The notes: generated by a model from the letters alone, not told the origin. Shown: positions 1-8,053, numbered from the stretch's first letter. The stretch: 64,000 bases of DNA from CAKRPJ01 sp934376955 (GCA_934376955.1 CAKRPJ010000010.1:16430-80429); one strand, 5' to 3'. Program-made: numbers and translations.

Positions 1-431
1 TCCCGTGCTTTCGGAAAGGTGAGGCCGGATCTTAAGCCCTCCCGGAGCTTTACGGAGATATCCTCTGTTTCGGCATCGAGCATTTCTGCACTCTGCTCCA
101 GAAGCTTAATATTTCCGGATTCACTGCCGAAGCAGAGAAAGGAGGCAACGCCGGTGTGGGACAGAAGGGAGACGCCGCACCGGGCAAAGTCCTCGGCGCT
201 GGCCGAAGAACCGAATACCGGCATTTCCAGAACAAGGTCTGCACCGGCAAGAAGGGCCGTCTTCGCCCGAAGATATTTGCTGTAGATGGCCGGGGCGCCG
301 CGCTGAACAAAGTCGCCGCTCATGATAACAATAACGTGATCGGCTCCCGTAAGCCTTTTTGCCTCTTGAATGTGATATTTATGTCCGTTGTGAAACGGGT
401 TATACTCCGCAATAATCCCTGTGACGATCAT
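1..431 (-). CDS. tmcAL: TmcAL, tRNA(Met) cytidine acetate ligase (partial)
   Basis: Only the N-terminal 143 residues are in the window; the 3' end runs off the left edge. The protein opens MIVTGIIAEYNPFHNGH and continues with VIMSGDFVQRGAPAIYSK, the nucleotidyltransferase-like signature of the YlbM/TmcAL family, in which HNGH and the following motif bind ATP. The family activates acetate with ATP to acetylate the wobble cytidine of elongator tRNA-Met. The ATG at 429-431 (complement) has AAGGAG just upstream. It is divergent from darA. In Bacillus its homologue sits next to ylbN (DUF177) and rpmF, which here lie 3 kb away. Confidence 0.93.
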   Translation of the reverse strand, partial: MIVTGIIAEYNPFHNGHKYHIQEAKRLTGADHVIVIMSGDFVQRGAPAIYSKYLRAKTALLAGADLVLEMPVFGSSASAEDFARCGVSLLSHTGVASFLCFGSESGNIKLLEQSAEMLDAETEDISVKLREGLRSGLTFPKAR

Positions 432-510
432 ACAGGCTCCTTTTCTTAATAAATTGATAAAAATATCTGTTAATACTATATAATATCTAAAAGATCAGTG
501 CAATATTAAA

Positions 511-539
511 TTGTTATCCGGGCAAAAGTATGGTATAAT
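511..539 (+). promoter_or_regulatory. promoter of darA
   Basis: TTGTTA (511-516), a 17-base spacer and a perfect TATAAT (534-539), about 70 bases before darA. Housekeeping sigma-A type. Confidence 0.6.
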
Positions 540-607
540 GTTAACGTAATCTATCAGGATCCACTTACCGCCATGCGCGGAATGCCTATCAGGAAAGGAA
601 TGATCGT

Positions 608-940
608 ATGAAACTGATCTATGCTATTATTCGTTATGACAATGAGGATGAAGTTGTGTCCGCTCTTACCAAGGAAAAATTCAGTATCACAAAGCTGTCC
701 TCCACAGGCGGTTTTTTACGAAAAGGCAATACCACACTGATGATCGGTACCGATGACTGCCATGTGGACGAGGCCATCGAGATCATCAAAAAAGAGTGCG
801 GAAAGAGACAGAGCATTACCGTCAATATGCCCTATATCTCCGGAGCTACAATGATGAACTGCGCGACAATGCCGATGAAGGTCGAGGTCGGCGGTGCCAC
901 CATCTTTGTTATCGATGTAGACCGTTATGAAAAGATCTGA
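608..940 (+). CDS. darA: cyclic-di-AMP receptor DarA (PII-like)
   Basis: A 110-residue protein starting MKLIYAIIRYDNEDEVVSAL, with the STGGFLRKGNTT segment typical of the DUF970/PstA (YaaQ) family. These PII-like trimers bind cyclic-di-AMP between subunits and are thought to relay its level to osmotic and wall homeostasis; the partner is generally unknown. Length and the whole N-terminal half fit the family. The ATG follows AGGAAAGG. The gene stands alone between tmcAL (divergent) and pta, with its own promoter. Confidence 0.92.
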   Translation: MKLIYAIIRYDNEDEVVSALTKEKFSITKLSSTGGFLRKGNTTLMIGTDDCHVDEAIEIIKKECGKRQSITVNMPYISGATMMNCATMPMKVEVGGATIFVIDVDRYEKI

Positions 941-1037
941 TCCGTGGAGGATGAAGATCTGTGGCTGAATTGTCTCGCGGACTGCTGTGTTTAAAGGGAA
1001 GTATTGAAAAAAGTGCAACGATTTCATAAAAATCAGC

Positions 1038-1066
1038 TTGTATCAGCCAATTTACTGATATATAAT
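1038..1066 (+). promoter_or_regulatory. promoter of pta-ackA
   Basis: TTGTAT (1038-1043), 17-base spacer, TATAAT (1061-1066), 50 bases upstream of the pta start. The preceding spacer from 941 holds no other feature that I can see. Confidence 0.6.
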
Positions 1067-1115
1067 AAAACCATGTATGGACACCATTATGTAATTTAGG
1101 AGGGAGTTTTCTATC

Positions 1116-2117
1116 ATGTCATTCATTGAACAGATGAAAGCAAAAGCAAGAAATAACAAAAAGACAATCGTTCTTCCGGAGAGCAACGATAAAAGAACAC
1201 TGATCGCTGCCGCAAAGGTTATGGAAGAAGGTACTGCAAATCTGATCCTTATCGGTAAGGAATCTGTAATTAAAGAGGATGCTGCCGCACTTGGCGTAAA
1301 GATCGATGGCGTTGCGATCGTTGATCCGGAAACAGATCCGAAATTCGCTCACTACGCAGAGACACTTTATGAGCTGAGAAAGAAAAAAGGCATGACACCG
1401 GAGAAGGCAGAGGAGACATTAAAATCCGACTGGATCACGTATGGTGTTGTTATGGTCAAGGAAGGCGATGCTGACGGTCTTGTTGCAGGCGCATGCCATG
1501 CTACAGCTGATACACTCCGCCCGGCACTTCAGATCATCAAGACAGCTCCGGGAACTGAGCTTGTTTCCGGCTTCTTCATTATGGACGTTCCGAACTGTGA
1601 GTACGGTGCAAACGGAACCTTCTTATTCGCTGACTGCGGATTAAACCAGGATCCGACTTCTGAGGAATTAGCTGCTATCGCAAACAGCAGTGCATACAGC
1701 TTCAAGGCTCTTGTAGGTGAGGAAGCCAAGATCGCAATGTTATGCCATTCCACAAAGGGAAGCGCAAAGCACGCTCTTGTAGACAAGGTCGTAGAGGCTA
1801 CAAGGATCGCGAAAGAGAAATATCCGGATATCCTTGTTGATGGCGAGCTTCAGCTTGACGCAGCTATCGTTCCGGAGGTTGCTGCCTCCAAGGCAAAGGG
1901 AAGCCCGGTTGCCGGTCAGGCAAACGTACTTATTTTCCCGAACCTCGATGCAGGAAACATCGGCTACAAGCTTGTTCAGAGACTTGCTAAGGCAGAGGCT
2001 TACGGCCCGATGCTTCAGGGTATCGCAAGACCGGTCAATGACCTTTCCCGCGGCTGCTCTGCAGACGATATCGTAGGTGTTGTTGCTCTTACAGCAGTAC
2101 AGGCACAGATGGCTTAA
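1116..2117 (+). CDS. pta: phosphate acetyltransferase
   Basis: Interconverts acetyl-CoA and acetyl phosphate in the cytosol. The 333-residue length matches the short single-domain Gram-positive Pta. Family segments include VLPESNDKRTL near the start, the central LVAGACHATADTLRPALQI and the C-terminal ARPVNDLSRGCSADDIV phosphate/CoA-site block. The start is set by TAGGAGGGAG 10 bases upstream. It forms an operon with ackA, 102 bases downstream. In this organism the acetyl phosphate pool is also fed by the glycine reductase encoded at 37-45 kb, so Pta links that pathway to acetyl-CoA. Confidence 0.97.
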   Translation: MSFIEQMKAKARNNKKTIVLPESNDKRTLIAAAKVMEEGTANLILIGKESVIKEDAAALGVKIDGVAIVDPETDPKFAHYAETLYELRKKKGMTPEKAEETLKSDWITYGVVMVKEGDADGLVAGACHATADTLRPALQIIKTAPGTELVSGFFIMDVPNCEYGANGTFLFADCGLNQDPTSEELAAIANSSAYSFKALVGEEAKIAMLCHSTKGSAKHALVDKVVEATRIAKEKYPDILVDGELQLDAAIVPEVAASKAKGSPVAGQANVLIFPNLDAGNIGYKLVQRLAKAEAYGPMLQGIARPVNDLSRGCSADDIVGVVALTAVQAQMA

Positions 2118-2159
2118 TACAGACGGAACGGAATCTTCTGTATTCGCTTTGGTACATTC

Positions 2160-2185
2160 CCGGGCAGCTGCTACCGGCTGCCCGG
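2160..2185 (+). other. stem-loop between pta and ackA
   Basis: CCGGGCAGC pairs perfectly with GCTGCCCGG across an 8-base loop. An A/T-rich run follows, but not a clean U tract. It could be a processing or partial attenuation site that sets the pta:ackA ratio; this is inference. Confidence 0.5.
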
Positions 2186-2219
2186 ATAAATAATAATATT
2201 TTATAAGGAGTTTATTCAA

Positions 2220-3413
2220 ATGAATATTTTAGTTATCAACTGCGGAAGTTCTTCCTTAAAGTACCAGTTAATCAATTCTGATACCGAGGCAGTCCTTGCA
2301 AAGGGTCTTTGTGAGAGAATCGGCATCGAAGGAAGCCAGATCACATATCAGCCGGCCGGCGGAGAGAAAGAGGTTACCGTTTCCCCGATGCCGACCCATA
2401 CTCAGGCTATCCAGATGGTTCTCGACGCTCTTACAAACGCTAAGACAGGCGTTATCAAGAGCCTTGCAGAGGTAGGCGCAGTTGGACATCGTGTCGTACA
2501 TGGCGGTGAGAAGTTCACCTCCTCCACACTTATCACAGATGAGGCCATCAAGGCCATCGAGGAGTGTAACGATCTTGCTCCGCTTCACAACCCGGCTAAC
2601 CTGATCGGTATCCGTGCATGCCAGGAGCTTATGCCGAACGTACCGATGGTTGCTGTATTCGATACCGCTTTCCATCAGACAATGCCGGAGGAGGCATACC
2701 TTTACGGCCTTCCCTATGAGTATTACGAGAAATACAAAGTAAGAAGATACGGTTTCCACGGAACATCCCACAGCTTCGTATCCAAGAGAGCAGCTGAGGT
2801 TGCAGGAAAGCCTTACGAAGATTTAAAGATCATCGTTTGCCACCTCGGAAACGGCGCCAGCCTTTCTGCTGTAAAGAACGGCAAATCTGTTGATACCAGC
2901 ATGGGTCTTACTCCTCTTGAGGGACTTATCATGGGAACACGTTCCGGTGATATGGATCCGGCTATTATGGAATACATTTCCAAGAAGGAAAACCTCGACA
3001 TTGCAGGCGTTATGAACGTTCTGAACAAGAAATCCGGCGTTCTTGGTCTTTCCGGTGTTTCCAGTGACTTCCGTGACATCGAGGAAGCTGCTGAGGCAGG
3101 AAACGACCGCGCTGCAAAGGCTCTTGCTGCATACAACTACCGTGTTGTTAAGTACATCGGCGCTTACACAGCAGCTATGGACGGTGTTGATGTGATCGCC
3201 TTCACCGCAGGTCTTGGCGAAAACGGCAAGTCCATGAGAAAGGCTGTCTGCGAGCACTTATCCTATCTTGGCATCAAGATCGATGATGAGGCAAACAGCG
3301 TAAGAGGCAAGGATATCGTAATCTCCACACCGGATTCCAAGGTTAAGGTTATGGTTATCCCGACAAACGAGGAGCTTGCAATTGCAAGAGAGACACTTGC
3401 TCTTGTTAAATAA
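2220..3413 (+). CDS. ackA: acetate kinase
   Basis: Transfers the phosphoryl group of acetyl phosphate to ADP, giving acetate and ATP. The 397-residue protein has the ASKHA-fold start MNILVINCGSSSLKYQL, VFDTAFHQTMP with the catalytic Asp, GFHGTSH, the GTRSGDMDPAI loop and the C-terminal TNEELAIARET with the Mg-binding Glu. AAGGAG lies 11 bases before the ATG. It is the second gene of the pta operon and would be the energy-yielding step downstream of the GrdCD acetyl-phosphate-forming complex found later in the window. Confidence 0.98.
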   Translation: MNILVINCGSSSLKYQLINSDTEAVLAKGLCERIGIEGSQITYQPAGGEKEVTVSPMPTHTQAIQMVLDALTNAKTGVIKSLAEVGAVGHRVVHGGEKFTSSTLITDEAIKAIEECNDLAPLHNPANLIGIRACQELMPNVPMVAVFDTAFHQTMPEEAYLYGLPYEYYEKYKVRRYGFHGTSHSFVSKRAAEVAGKPYEDLKIIVCHLGNGASLSAVKNGKSVDTSMGLTPLEGLIMGTRSGDMDPAIMEYISKKENLDIAGVMNVLNKKSGVLGLSGVSSDFRDIEEAAEAGNDRAAKALAAYNYRVVKYIGAYTAAMDGVDVIAFTAGLGENGKSMRKAVCEHLSYLGIKIDDEANSVRGKDIVISTPDSKVKVMVIPTNEELAIARETLALVK

Positions 3414-3441
3414 TTAAGGCTAAATTTACAGATCGGATCCG

Positions 3442-3483
3442 GCCCATTTTGCGACTGCACTTTGATACGGCTGCAAAATGGGC
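3442..3483 (+). terminator. hairpin after ackA
   Basis: GCCCATTTTGC (3442-3452) pairs with GCAAAATGGGC (3473-3483), an 11-bp perfect stem. The downstream T tract is weak, so its strength as an intrinsic terminator is uncertain. Confidence 0.55.
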
Positions 3484-3526
3484 TGTATAATTTAGAAAAA
3501 TCTGTAAAAAATTATTCAATTACAGG

Positions 3527-3555
3527 TTGACAAATCGTGGATGGATATGTATAAT
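3527..3555 (+). promoter_or_regulatory. consensus promoter of DUF177-rpmF
   Basis: Perfect TTGACA (3527-3532), exactly 17 bases, perfect TATAAT (3550-3555). The TTG of this -35 box is in frame with the DUF177 gene, but it cannot be its start because transcription begins downstream of it. Confidence 0.9.
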
Positions 3556-3583
3556 ATCTATCGTGCGTATTAGGGGAGATAAT

Positions 3584-4111
3584 ATGCTGATTAATTTATC
3601 TGAAGTGTTTACCCAGGAAGGTAAGGAAAAGAGCTGGAAGGTTCCCTTTGAGCTTAAGGCTTACGAGGGGGCAGAAGGAACGTTTCCGGTGGTATCATCC
3701 GATCCGATTACGGTAACGGTGAAAAATCTCGGAAACAGAAAGCTTTCCCTTTCCGGACAAACCAAAGTTACATTATCCATTCCCTGTTCCAGATGTCTGG
3801 AGCCTGTTGAATATCCCTGTGAGATTTCATTTGATCAGGAGTTGGATATGAAGGTTTCTGAAAAAGACAGGGTGAACGATTTAGATGAACAATCTTATTT
3901 AACTGGCTATAATCTGGATGCAGACCAGCTGGTTTGTAATGAACTCTCATTGAGCCTGCCTATGAAGGTCCTGTGCAAAGAAGATTGCAAAGGGATTTGT
4001 AATAGATGTGGAGCAAATCTCAATTATGAGACTTGCGGCTGCGATACCAGGTCGCTCGATCCGAGGATGGCAGTTATCCAGGATATTTTTAAACAGTTTA
4101 AGGAGGTGTAA
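3584..4111 (+). CDS. DUF177 (YceD-like) protein
   Basis: A 175-residue member of the DUF177/YceD family (Bacillus YlbN), conserved immediately upstream of rpmF and linked in other bacteria and plants to accumulation of large-subunit rRNA. The C-terminal third carries Cys pairs in the pattern CSRC, CKEDCKGICNRCG and CGCD, likely a small zinc site. I chose the ATG at 3584 because GGGGAG lies 5 bases upstream and because the in-frame TTG at 3527 is inside the -35 box. The stop overlaps the rpmF RBS, so the two are translationally coupled. Confidence 0.88.
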   Translation: MLINLSEVFTQEGKEKSWKVPFELKAYEGAEGTFPVVSSDPITVTVKNLGNRKLSLSGQTKVTLSIPCSRCLEPVEYPCEISFDQELDMKVSEKDRVNDLDEQSYLTGYNLDADQLVCNELSLSLPMKVLCKEDCKGICNRCGANLNYETCGCDTRSLDPRMAVIQDIFKQFKEV

Positions 4112-4113
4112 CC

Positions 4114-4296
4114 ATGTCTATCTGTCCAAAGAATAAATCTTCTAAAGCAAGAAGAGACAGCCGTAGAGCAAACTGGAAGATGAGTGCTCCGAACCTTGTT
4201 AAGTGCAGCAAATGCGGCGCATTAATGATGCCTCATAGAGTATGCAAGGCTTGCGGCAGCTACAATAAGCGTGAGATCGTTAAGGTTGAAGACTAA
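4114..4296 (+). CDS. rpmF: 50S ribosomal protein L32
   Basis: 60 residues, starting MSICPKNKSSKARRDSRRAN and containing two CxxC pairs (CSKCG and CKACG) that form the L32 zinc ribbon. AAGGAGGTG overlaps the end of the DUF177 gene 2 bases upstream. It is a structural protein of the large ribosomal subunit near the peptidyl transferase centre. This is the Cys4 (zinc-binding) version of the protein. Confidence 0.97.
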   Translation: MSICPKNKSSKARRDSRRANWKMSAPNLVKCSKCGALMMPHRVCKACGSYNKREIVKVED

Positions 4297-4335
4297 TTCA
4301 AGATCGTTTTCAATGCTATATTTTTTCAAAGGGTG

Positions 4336-4375
4336 AAAAGGGAGTGTCAGTCGTAGGATTGATATTCCCTTTTTT
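4336..4375 (+). terminator. intrinsic terminator after rpmF
   Basis: AAAAGGGA and TCCCTTTTTT flank an imperfect inner stem (TCA/TGA) and run directly into a T tract at 4370-4375. Confidence 0.65.
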
Positions 4376-4507
4376 ATGTGACAGGAAATTCTGAGGAATT
4401 CCCTGTCACATAAAAAAGGCACTAACGTGCCAAAGATGCGCACTTGCGCGAAGATGTAGATTGTCGCAAGCGACCGCGCAAGGCGCGAGAATGTGCCAAG
4501 GCACATT
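4375..4507 (+). repeat. array of six consecutive short hairpins
   Basis: Six self-complementary units follow one another: 4375-4412 (TATGTGACAGG pairing with CCTGTCACATA); 4418-4431 GGCAC/GTGCC; 4438-4449 GCGCA/TGCGC; 4463-4474 GTCGC/GCGAC; 4475-4487 CGCGC/GCGCG; 4490-4507 AATGTGCC/GGCACATT. Loops are 2-4 bases in the last five. There is no coding signal. The block lies between the rpmF terminator and the hom RBS, so it may form part of the hom 5' leader or be a mobile-hairpin remnant. Confidence 0.75.
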
Positions 4508-4540
4508 CTTTCTCATATAAAGACAGCAGGAGAGTGCAGA

Positions 4541-5830
4541 ATGAATAATAACAAGATCAAGGCCGCCCTTTTGGGAGCGGGAACGGTAGGAAGCGGAGTA
4601 TATGTATTGTCCGGTATGCTGGCTGACGAAATGGTACAAAAGACCGGAGGAAGTTTTGAGATCAAAAAGGTTCTTGTCCGCGATATATCCAAGGAGAGGG
4701 ATGGGATCCCGAGAGAGGTTCTTACCGACAATTGGAAGGAAATTCTGGAGGATCCGGAGATTCGGATCGTGATCGAGGTCATGGGCGGCATCGAACCGGC
4801 AAGAACCTATATTACAGAAGCCATCAAGGCCGGAAAGCAGGTGGTTTCTGCCAACAAGGATCTGCTGGCAGATTACGGACAGGAGCTCTTAAGGCTTGCA
4901 GAAGAAAATGCCGTCGATCTGCAGTTTGAAGCGGCAGTAGCCGGAGCGATCCCCATCATCCGACCGTTAAAGCAGAATATGACCGCCAGCCTTTTAACGG
5001 AGGTTATGGGAATCGTCAACGGTACGACAAACTATATCCTTACAAAAATGTCCGAAGAAGGTATGGATTATAAGGAGGCTTTAAATATGGCCGCCGAGTT
5101 GGGCTATGCGGAAGCCGATCCCACCTCAGATGTCGAGGGGTATGACGCTGGGCGGAAGATGGCTATATTGGCCTCCCTCGCCTATAGCTCTGAAGTGGTC
5201 TTTTCCGATGTCTACACCGAGGGCATCACTCATCTGACAGCAGACGATGTATATTATGCCCGTGAGTTTGGATATGTCATCAAGCTGGTGGGCATTGCAA
5301 AGAAGGATAAAGATTCTCTCGAGGTTAAAGTACATCCCATGCTGATCCCGGAGCACCATCCTCTCGCTACCGTGCGTGACTCCTTCAACGCGGTCTTTAT
5401 GCATGGTGATGCCAGTGACGATGCCATGTTTATGGGACGCGGTGCCGGAAAGATGCCGACGGCCAGCGCCGTTATGGGAGATGCCGTCACTGTCCTGAGA
5501 AATCTTCTCCACGATAACTGCGGCTGGAACGGCGGTATCGCATACAAAAAGATCCCGGTGAAGCCCATCGAGGAGACAAAGAGCCGCTTCTTCCTCCGTA
5601 TTCTTGTGCAGGAAAAGCCGGGCGCTCTCGGAAATATCGCGACAGTCCTCGGAAAAAACGATGTAAGTATCGATCATGTGGTAGCAAAACATACCGTACA
5701 GGGCTTTAACGAGCTTGTCATCATTACCGGCTCTGTGATGGAAGGCGATTTTAACCATGCCCTTTCTTCCTTGGAAAAGATGTCAGATGTGAAACAGATC
5801 TGTGCGAAAATTCGTGTTTATTCGGAATAA
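4541..5830 (+). CDS. hom: homoserine dehydrogenase
   Basis: Reduces aspartate semialdehyde to homoserine, the branch to threonine and methionine. The 429 residues comprise an N-terminal Rossmann fold (ALLGAGTVGSGV), the catalytic domain with MGIVNGTTNYILTKM, and a C-terminal ACT domain starting near LRILVQEKPGALGNIA that usually mediates threonine feedback inhibition. The ATG at 4541 has GGAGAG upstream. An in-frame GTG at 4493 falls inside the last hairpin of the preceding array and has no RBS, so I rejected it. Confidence 0.95.
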   Translation: MNNNKIKAALLGAGTVGSGVYVLSGMLADEMVQKTGGSFEIKKVLVRDISKERDGIPREVLTDNWKEILEDPEIRIVIEVMGGIEPARTYITEAIKAGKQVVSANKDLLADYGQELLRLAEENAVDLQFEAAVAGAIPIIRPLKQNMTASLLTEVMGIVNGTTNYILTKMSEEGMDYKEALNMAAELGYAEADPTSDVEGYDAGRKMAILASLAYSSEVVFSDVYTEGITHLTADDVYYAREFGYVIKLVGIAKKDKDSLEVKVHPMLIPEHHPLATVRDSFNAVFMHGDASDDAMFMGRGAGKMPTASAVMGDAVTVLRNLLHDNCGWNGGIAYKKIPVKPIEETKSRFFLRILVQEKPGALGNIATVLGKNDVSIDHVVAKHTVQGFNELVIITGSVMEGDFNHALSSLEKMSDVKQICAKIRVYSE

Positions 5831-5878
5831 TATCAAAACAATTATGCAGTTCTGTATGATTGGATTGAATATAGATTC

Positions 5879-5907
5879 TTGACATTTTATAGGGATAGTG
5901 GTACTAT
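5879..5907 (+). promoter_or_regulatory. promoter of the precursor-peptide operon
   Basis: Perfect TTGACA (5879-5884), 17 bases, TACTAT (5902-5907). The predicted transcript starts about 25 bases before the precursor start codon. Confidence 0.8.
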
Positions 5908-5941
5908 TTTGTAAAGATATTCAAAGAAAGGAGAATCCGCT

Positions 5942-6043
5942 ATGAATAAATATGAAAGACCGGAGGCAGAGGTTGTTATTTTTGAAAGCGTTGATGTTGT
6001 GGCAACATCTGGTACTTCTGCTCCTGTTTATACAACGGGTTAG
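5942..6043 (+). CDS. candidate RiPP precursor peptide
   Basis: A 33-residue ORF with a strong RBS (AAAGGAG, 9 bases before the ATG), directly behind a near-consensus promoter and followed by a terminator-like hairpin. The N-terminal half begins MNKYERPEAEVVIF and contains Y4-x-x-P7, the first part of the YxxPxL leader motif that PqqD-like B1/RRE proteins recognise in lasso peptides. The last twelve residues, TSGTSAPVYTTG, hold six Ser/Thr and one Tyr. A V19-x-A21 sequence would suit a signal-peptidase-like cleavage. There is no Cys and no Asp/Glu in the tail, so a lasso or lanthionine ring is not predicted. Precursor status is inferred from size, position and neighbours. Confidence 0.7.
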   Translation: MNKYERPEAEVVIFESVDVVATSGTSAPVYTTG

Positions 6044-6061
6044 AATCTTGTCGGAAAAAAC

Positions 6062-6097
6062 AAAAAGGTATGTATCCGCCGATATATACCTTTTTTT
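6062..6097 (+). terminator. partial terminator behind the precursor gene
   Basis: AAAAAGGTATGTAT pairs with ATATACCTTTTT (one G-U pair), with a 7-T tract at 6091-6097. This is a common arrangement for over-expressing a peptide relative to its modification genes by partial read-through. A short direct repeat (ATATCACTAAT, 6099-6124) follows. Confidence 0.75.
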
Positions 6098-6141
6098 AAT
6101 ATCACTAATACTAATATCACTAATGCGAAAGGGGATATGAT

Positions 6142-6405
6142 ATGAAGGTCAGATCCGGCTTTAAACTAATGAAGGTAGGTATCCAAAATCTTGTGGTTGC
6201 GGTGGATGAACGGGCGGAGGAGTTTAACGGGATGGTTCGCCTCAATCCGACGGGTGCCTTTCTCTGGGAATTTCTCGTAAAAGGAGCAGAAAAAGAAGAA
6301 CTTGTGGCTGCCCTCCTCTCTGAATATGAGATCGATAAAGAAACCGCAGAGACTGATGTAGACCGTTTCCTTTCTATCTTGACCGATAACGGGATTTTGG
6401 AGTAA
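6142..6405 (+). CDS. PqqD-like (RRE) protein
   Basis: An 87-residue protein of the PqqD family: N-terminal beta strands (KLMKVGIQNLVVAVDE), the hallmark LNPTGAFLWEFL helix and a helical tail with DVDRFLSILTDNGILE. Free-standing members act as RiPP recognition elements that dock the leader peptide and deliver it to modifying enzymes; in Firmicutes lasso loci the equivalent is B1. AAAGGGG lies 9 bases before the ATG. It is 8 bases upstream of the GT8/kinase gene and is probably translated from the same read-through transcript. Confidence 0.85.
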   Translation: MKVRSGFKLMKVGIQNLVVAVDERAEEFNGMVRLNPTGAFLWEFLVKGAEKEELVAALLSEYEIDKETAETDVDRFLSILTDNGILE

Positions 6406-6412
6406 ATACGCT

Positions 6413-8053
6413 ATGAATATATTGATGGCGTTTGAATCGGAATACAGGAAACCGGCTATGGTGACCATGTATTCTCTGCTCTGCAATAACGATCGTGATA
6501 TAACCTTTTATATTATCTATTCGAGGCTGACCAAAGAGGAAAGACTTCTGCTTACTGAGCTGGCGGAAAGCACCGGCCATGGAAGCTGTGTCTTTCTCCC
6601 GGTACCGGAAGAAGCTTACCGGGATCTTCCGACCTTCTTCTGGATCTCGGCGGAAACCTATTATCGCCTCATGGCCCAGAAGCTGCTTCCCGAAAGTGTG
6701 GATCGTATCCTCTGGCTGGATGCCGATATTGTAGTCTGCGGTGATATCACGGAATTTTATGATCAGGATTTTGAGGGGAACCTTCTGGTGGCCTGCTCGG
6801 TCTGGGAGGAAGGAGTTGTCCGCAGAGAATTAAACCAGCTGACCCTTCCGCCGGATGCCAGATATTTTAATGCCGGTGTCCTCCTATATAATATGACCGC
6901 CCAGAGAAAGCAGCTGGATCCGGAGGTTTATACAGAATATCTCAAGGTTTTCGGAAAACGTCTCGTCTACGCAGATCAGGATGTCCTGAATGCCGTCTTC
7001 TATAGCTGTGTAAAATTCGCAGACCCATTGCAGTATAATTGTTTCACCAATGCTCTGGATCAATATCCGCCTGAGAAAAGAAGAACGCTTCTCAAGCAGT
7101 GCCGCATCCTCCATTACAATGGAAGCTCAAAGCCCTGGAATAAGGGGTATTGCTTTATAGGATCCCATATATTCCGGAAATATGCCCTTTCCTTTCCGGA
7201 GTATTCCTATTTGACGGATCCGGATTGGAGAAAGCAGGAGGATAAGGCAAGGCGCCGTCATCTCTATGATAAGAAAAAAACAGGGAAAAAAGAGCAGAGT
7301 ATCCTCCGATATTCCTTTGTGATGGAAATCGCAGGAAAAAAAGTGCGTGTGATCCATCAGTATCAGAAGGTTTTGAATCACTGCAAAAAATATCTTACTG
7401 CCTCGAAGGATGCCGATCTTGAGATCTCCGTGACGGAAAGCGATCTGGAATACGAGAAAAAGCAATATGAAGCAGCCTGCAGGGCAGAAAACAGGGAAGT
7501 CTCCGCCATAAGCAAGGAGGAGCTTGAGATGGCAGCAGTAAACCGAAGGCTGGCAGACGTTCTTCTCGATTTTAATACGGTGCTGGTCCACGGGGCCGCG
7601 GCAGGAGTTGACGGGCAGGCTTATCTTTTCTGCGCCAAAAGCGGCACAGGAAAAACGACCCATATCAATCTCTGGCGTGAGGTTTTCGGAGACAGGCTGA
7701 CGATAATAAACGGAGACAAGCCGTTTTTACAGATCGGCGAGAAGATTACGGTGTATGGTTCCCCCTGGTGCGGGAAGGAAGGCGAGAATACAAACTGTGC
7801 CTATCCTCTAGCGGCGATCTGTCTGATAAAGCGAGGCACGAAAAATGAGATCCGAAGGATCTCGCCGGACGAGGCATTTGTCCTCATGATGTCCCATATA
7901 TACCGTTTCCGGGAACAGGAGAAGGCAAAGAAGCTTCTGACCCTTGTTGCAGAGCTCTGTGAAACCCTTCCGGTCTATGAGCTTACTGCGCTTCCCAATG
8001 CTGATGCCGCCCGCCTTTCCTATGAAACAATGACAATGGGGAGGTCAAAATGA
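6413..8053 (+). CDS. GT8 glycosyltransferase fused to HPr-kinase-like domain
   Basis: A 546-residue two-domain protein. Residues 1 to about 270 are a family 8 retaining glycosyltransferase (galactosyltransferase/LgtC type): MNILMAFESEYRKPAMVTMYSL at the start, the metal-binding DAD at 103-105 (LWLDADIVV), FNAGVLLYN, and the C-terminal HYNGSSKPWNKG that closes the sugar-nucleotide site. Residues from about 298 to the end resemble the HPr-kinase-like proteins of lasso and capsule loci: VLVHGAAAGVDGQAYLF, then a Walker A SGTGKTTH around K414, and INGDKP. I infer one polypeptide that can glycosylate and phosphorylate, with the adjacent precursor as the likely substrate. The stop overlaps the next start (ATGA). 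Confidence 0.88.
   Translation: MNILMAFESEYRKPAMVTMYSLLCNNDRDITFYIIYSRLTKEERLLLTELAESTGHGSCVFLPVPEEAYRDLPTFFWISAETYYRLMAQKLLPESVDRILWLDADIVVCGDITEFYDQDFEGNLLVACSVWEEGVVRRELNQLTLPPDARYFNAGVLLYNMTAQRKQLDPEVYTEYLKVFGKRLVYADQDVLNAVFYSCVKFADPLQYNCFTNALDQYPPEKRRTLLKQCRILHYNGSSKPWNKGYCFIGSHIFRKYALSFPEYSYLTDPDWRKQEDKARRRHLYDKKKTGKKEQSILRYSFVMEIAGKKVRVIHQYQKVLNHCKKYLTASKDADLEISVTESDLEYEKKQYEAACRAENREVSAISKEELEMAAVNRRLADVLLDFNTVLVHGAAAGVDGQAYLFCAKSGTGKTTHINLWREVFGDRLTIINGDKPFLQIGEKITVYGSPWCGKEGENTNCAYPLAAICLIKRGTKNEIRRISPDEAFVLMMSHIYRFREQEKAKKLLTLVAELCETLPVYELTALPNADAARLSYETMTMGRSK

Noticed and set aside
3527..3583. TTG start of the DUF177 gene 57 bases upstream
   Set aside because: It lies in the -35 box of a perfect promoter; ATG 3584 has its own RBS.
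4375..4507. CRISPR array or tandem repeat
   Set aside because: The units differ in sequence and have no spacers; they share only self-complementarity.
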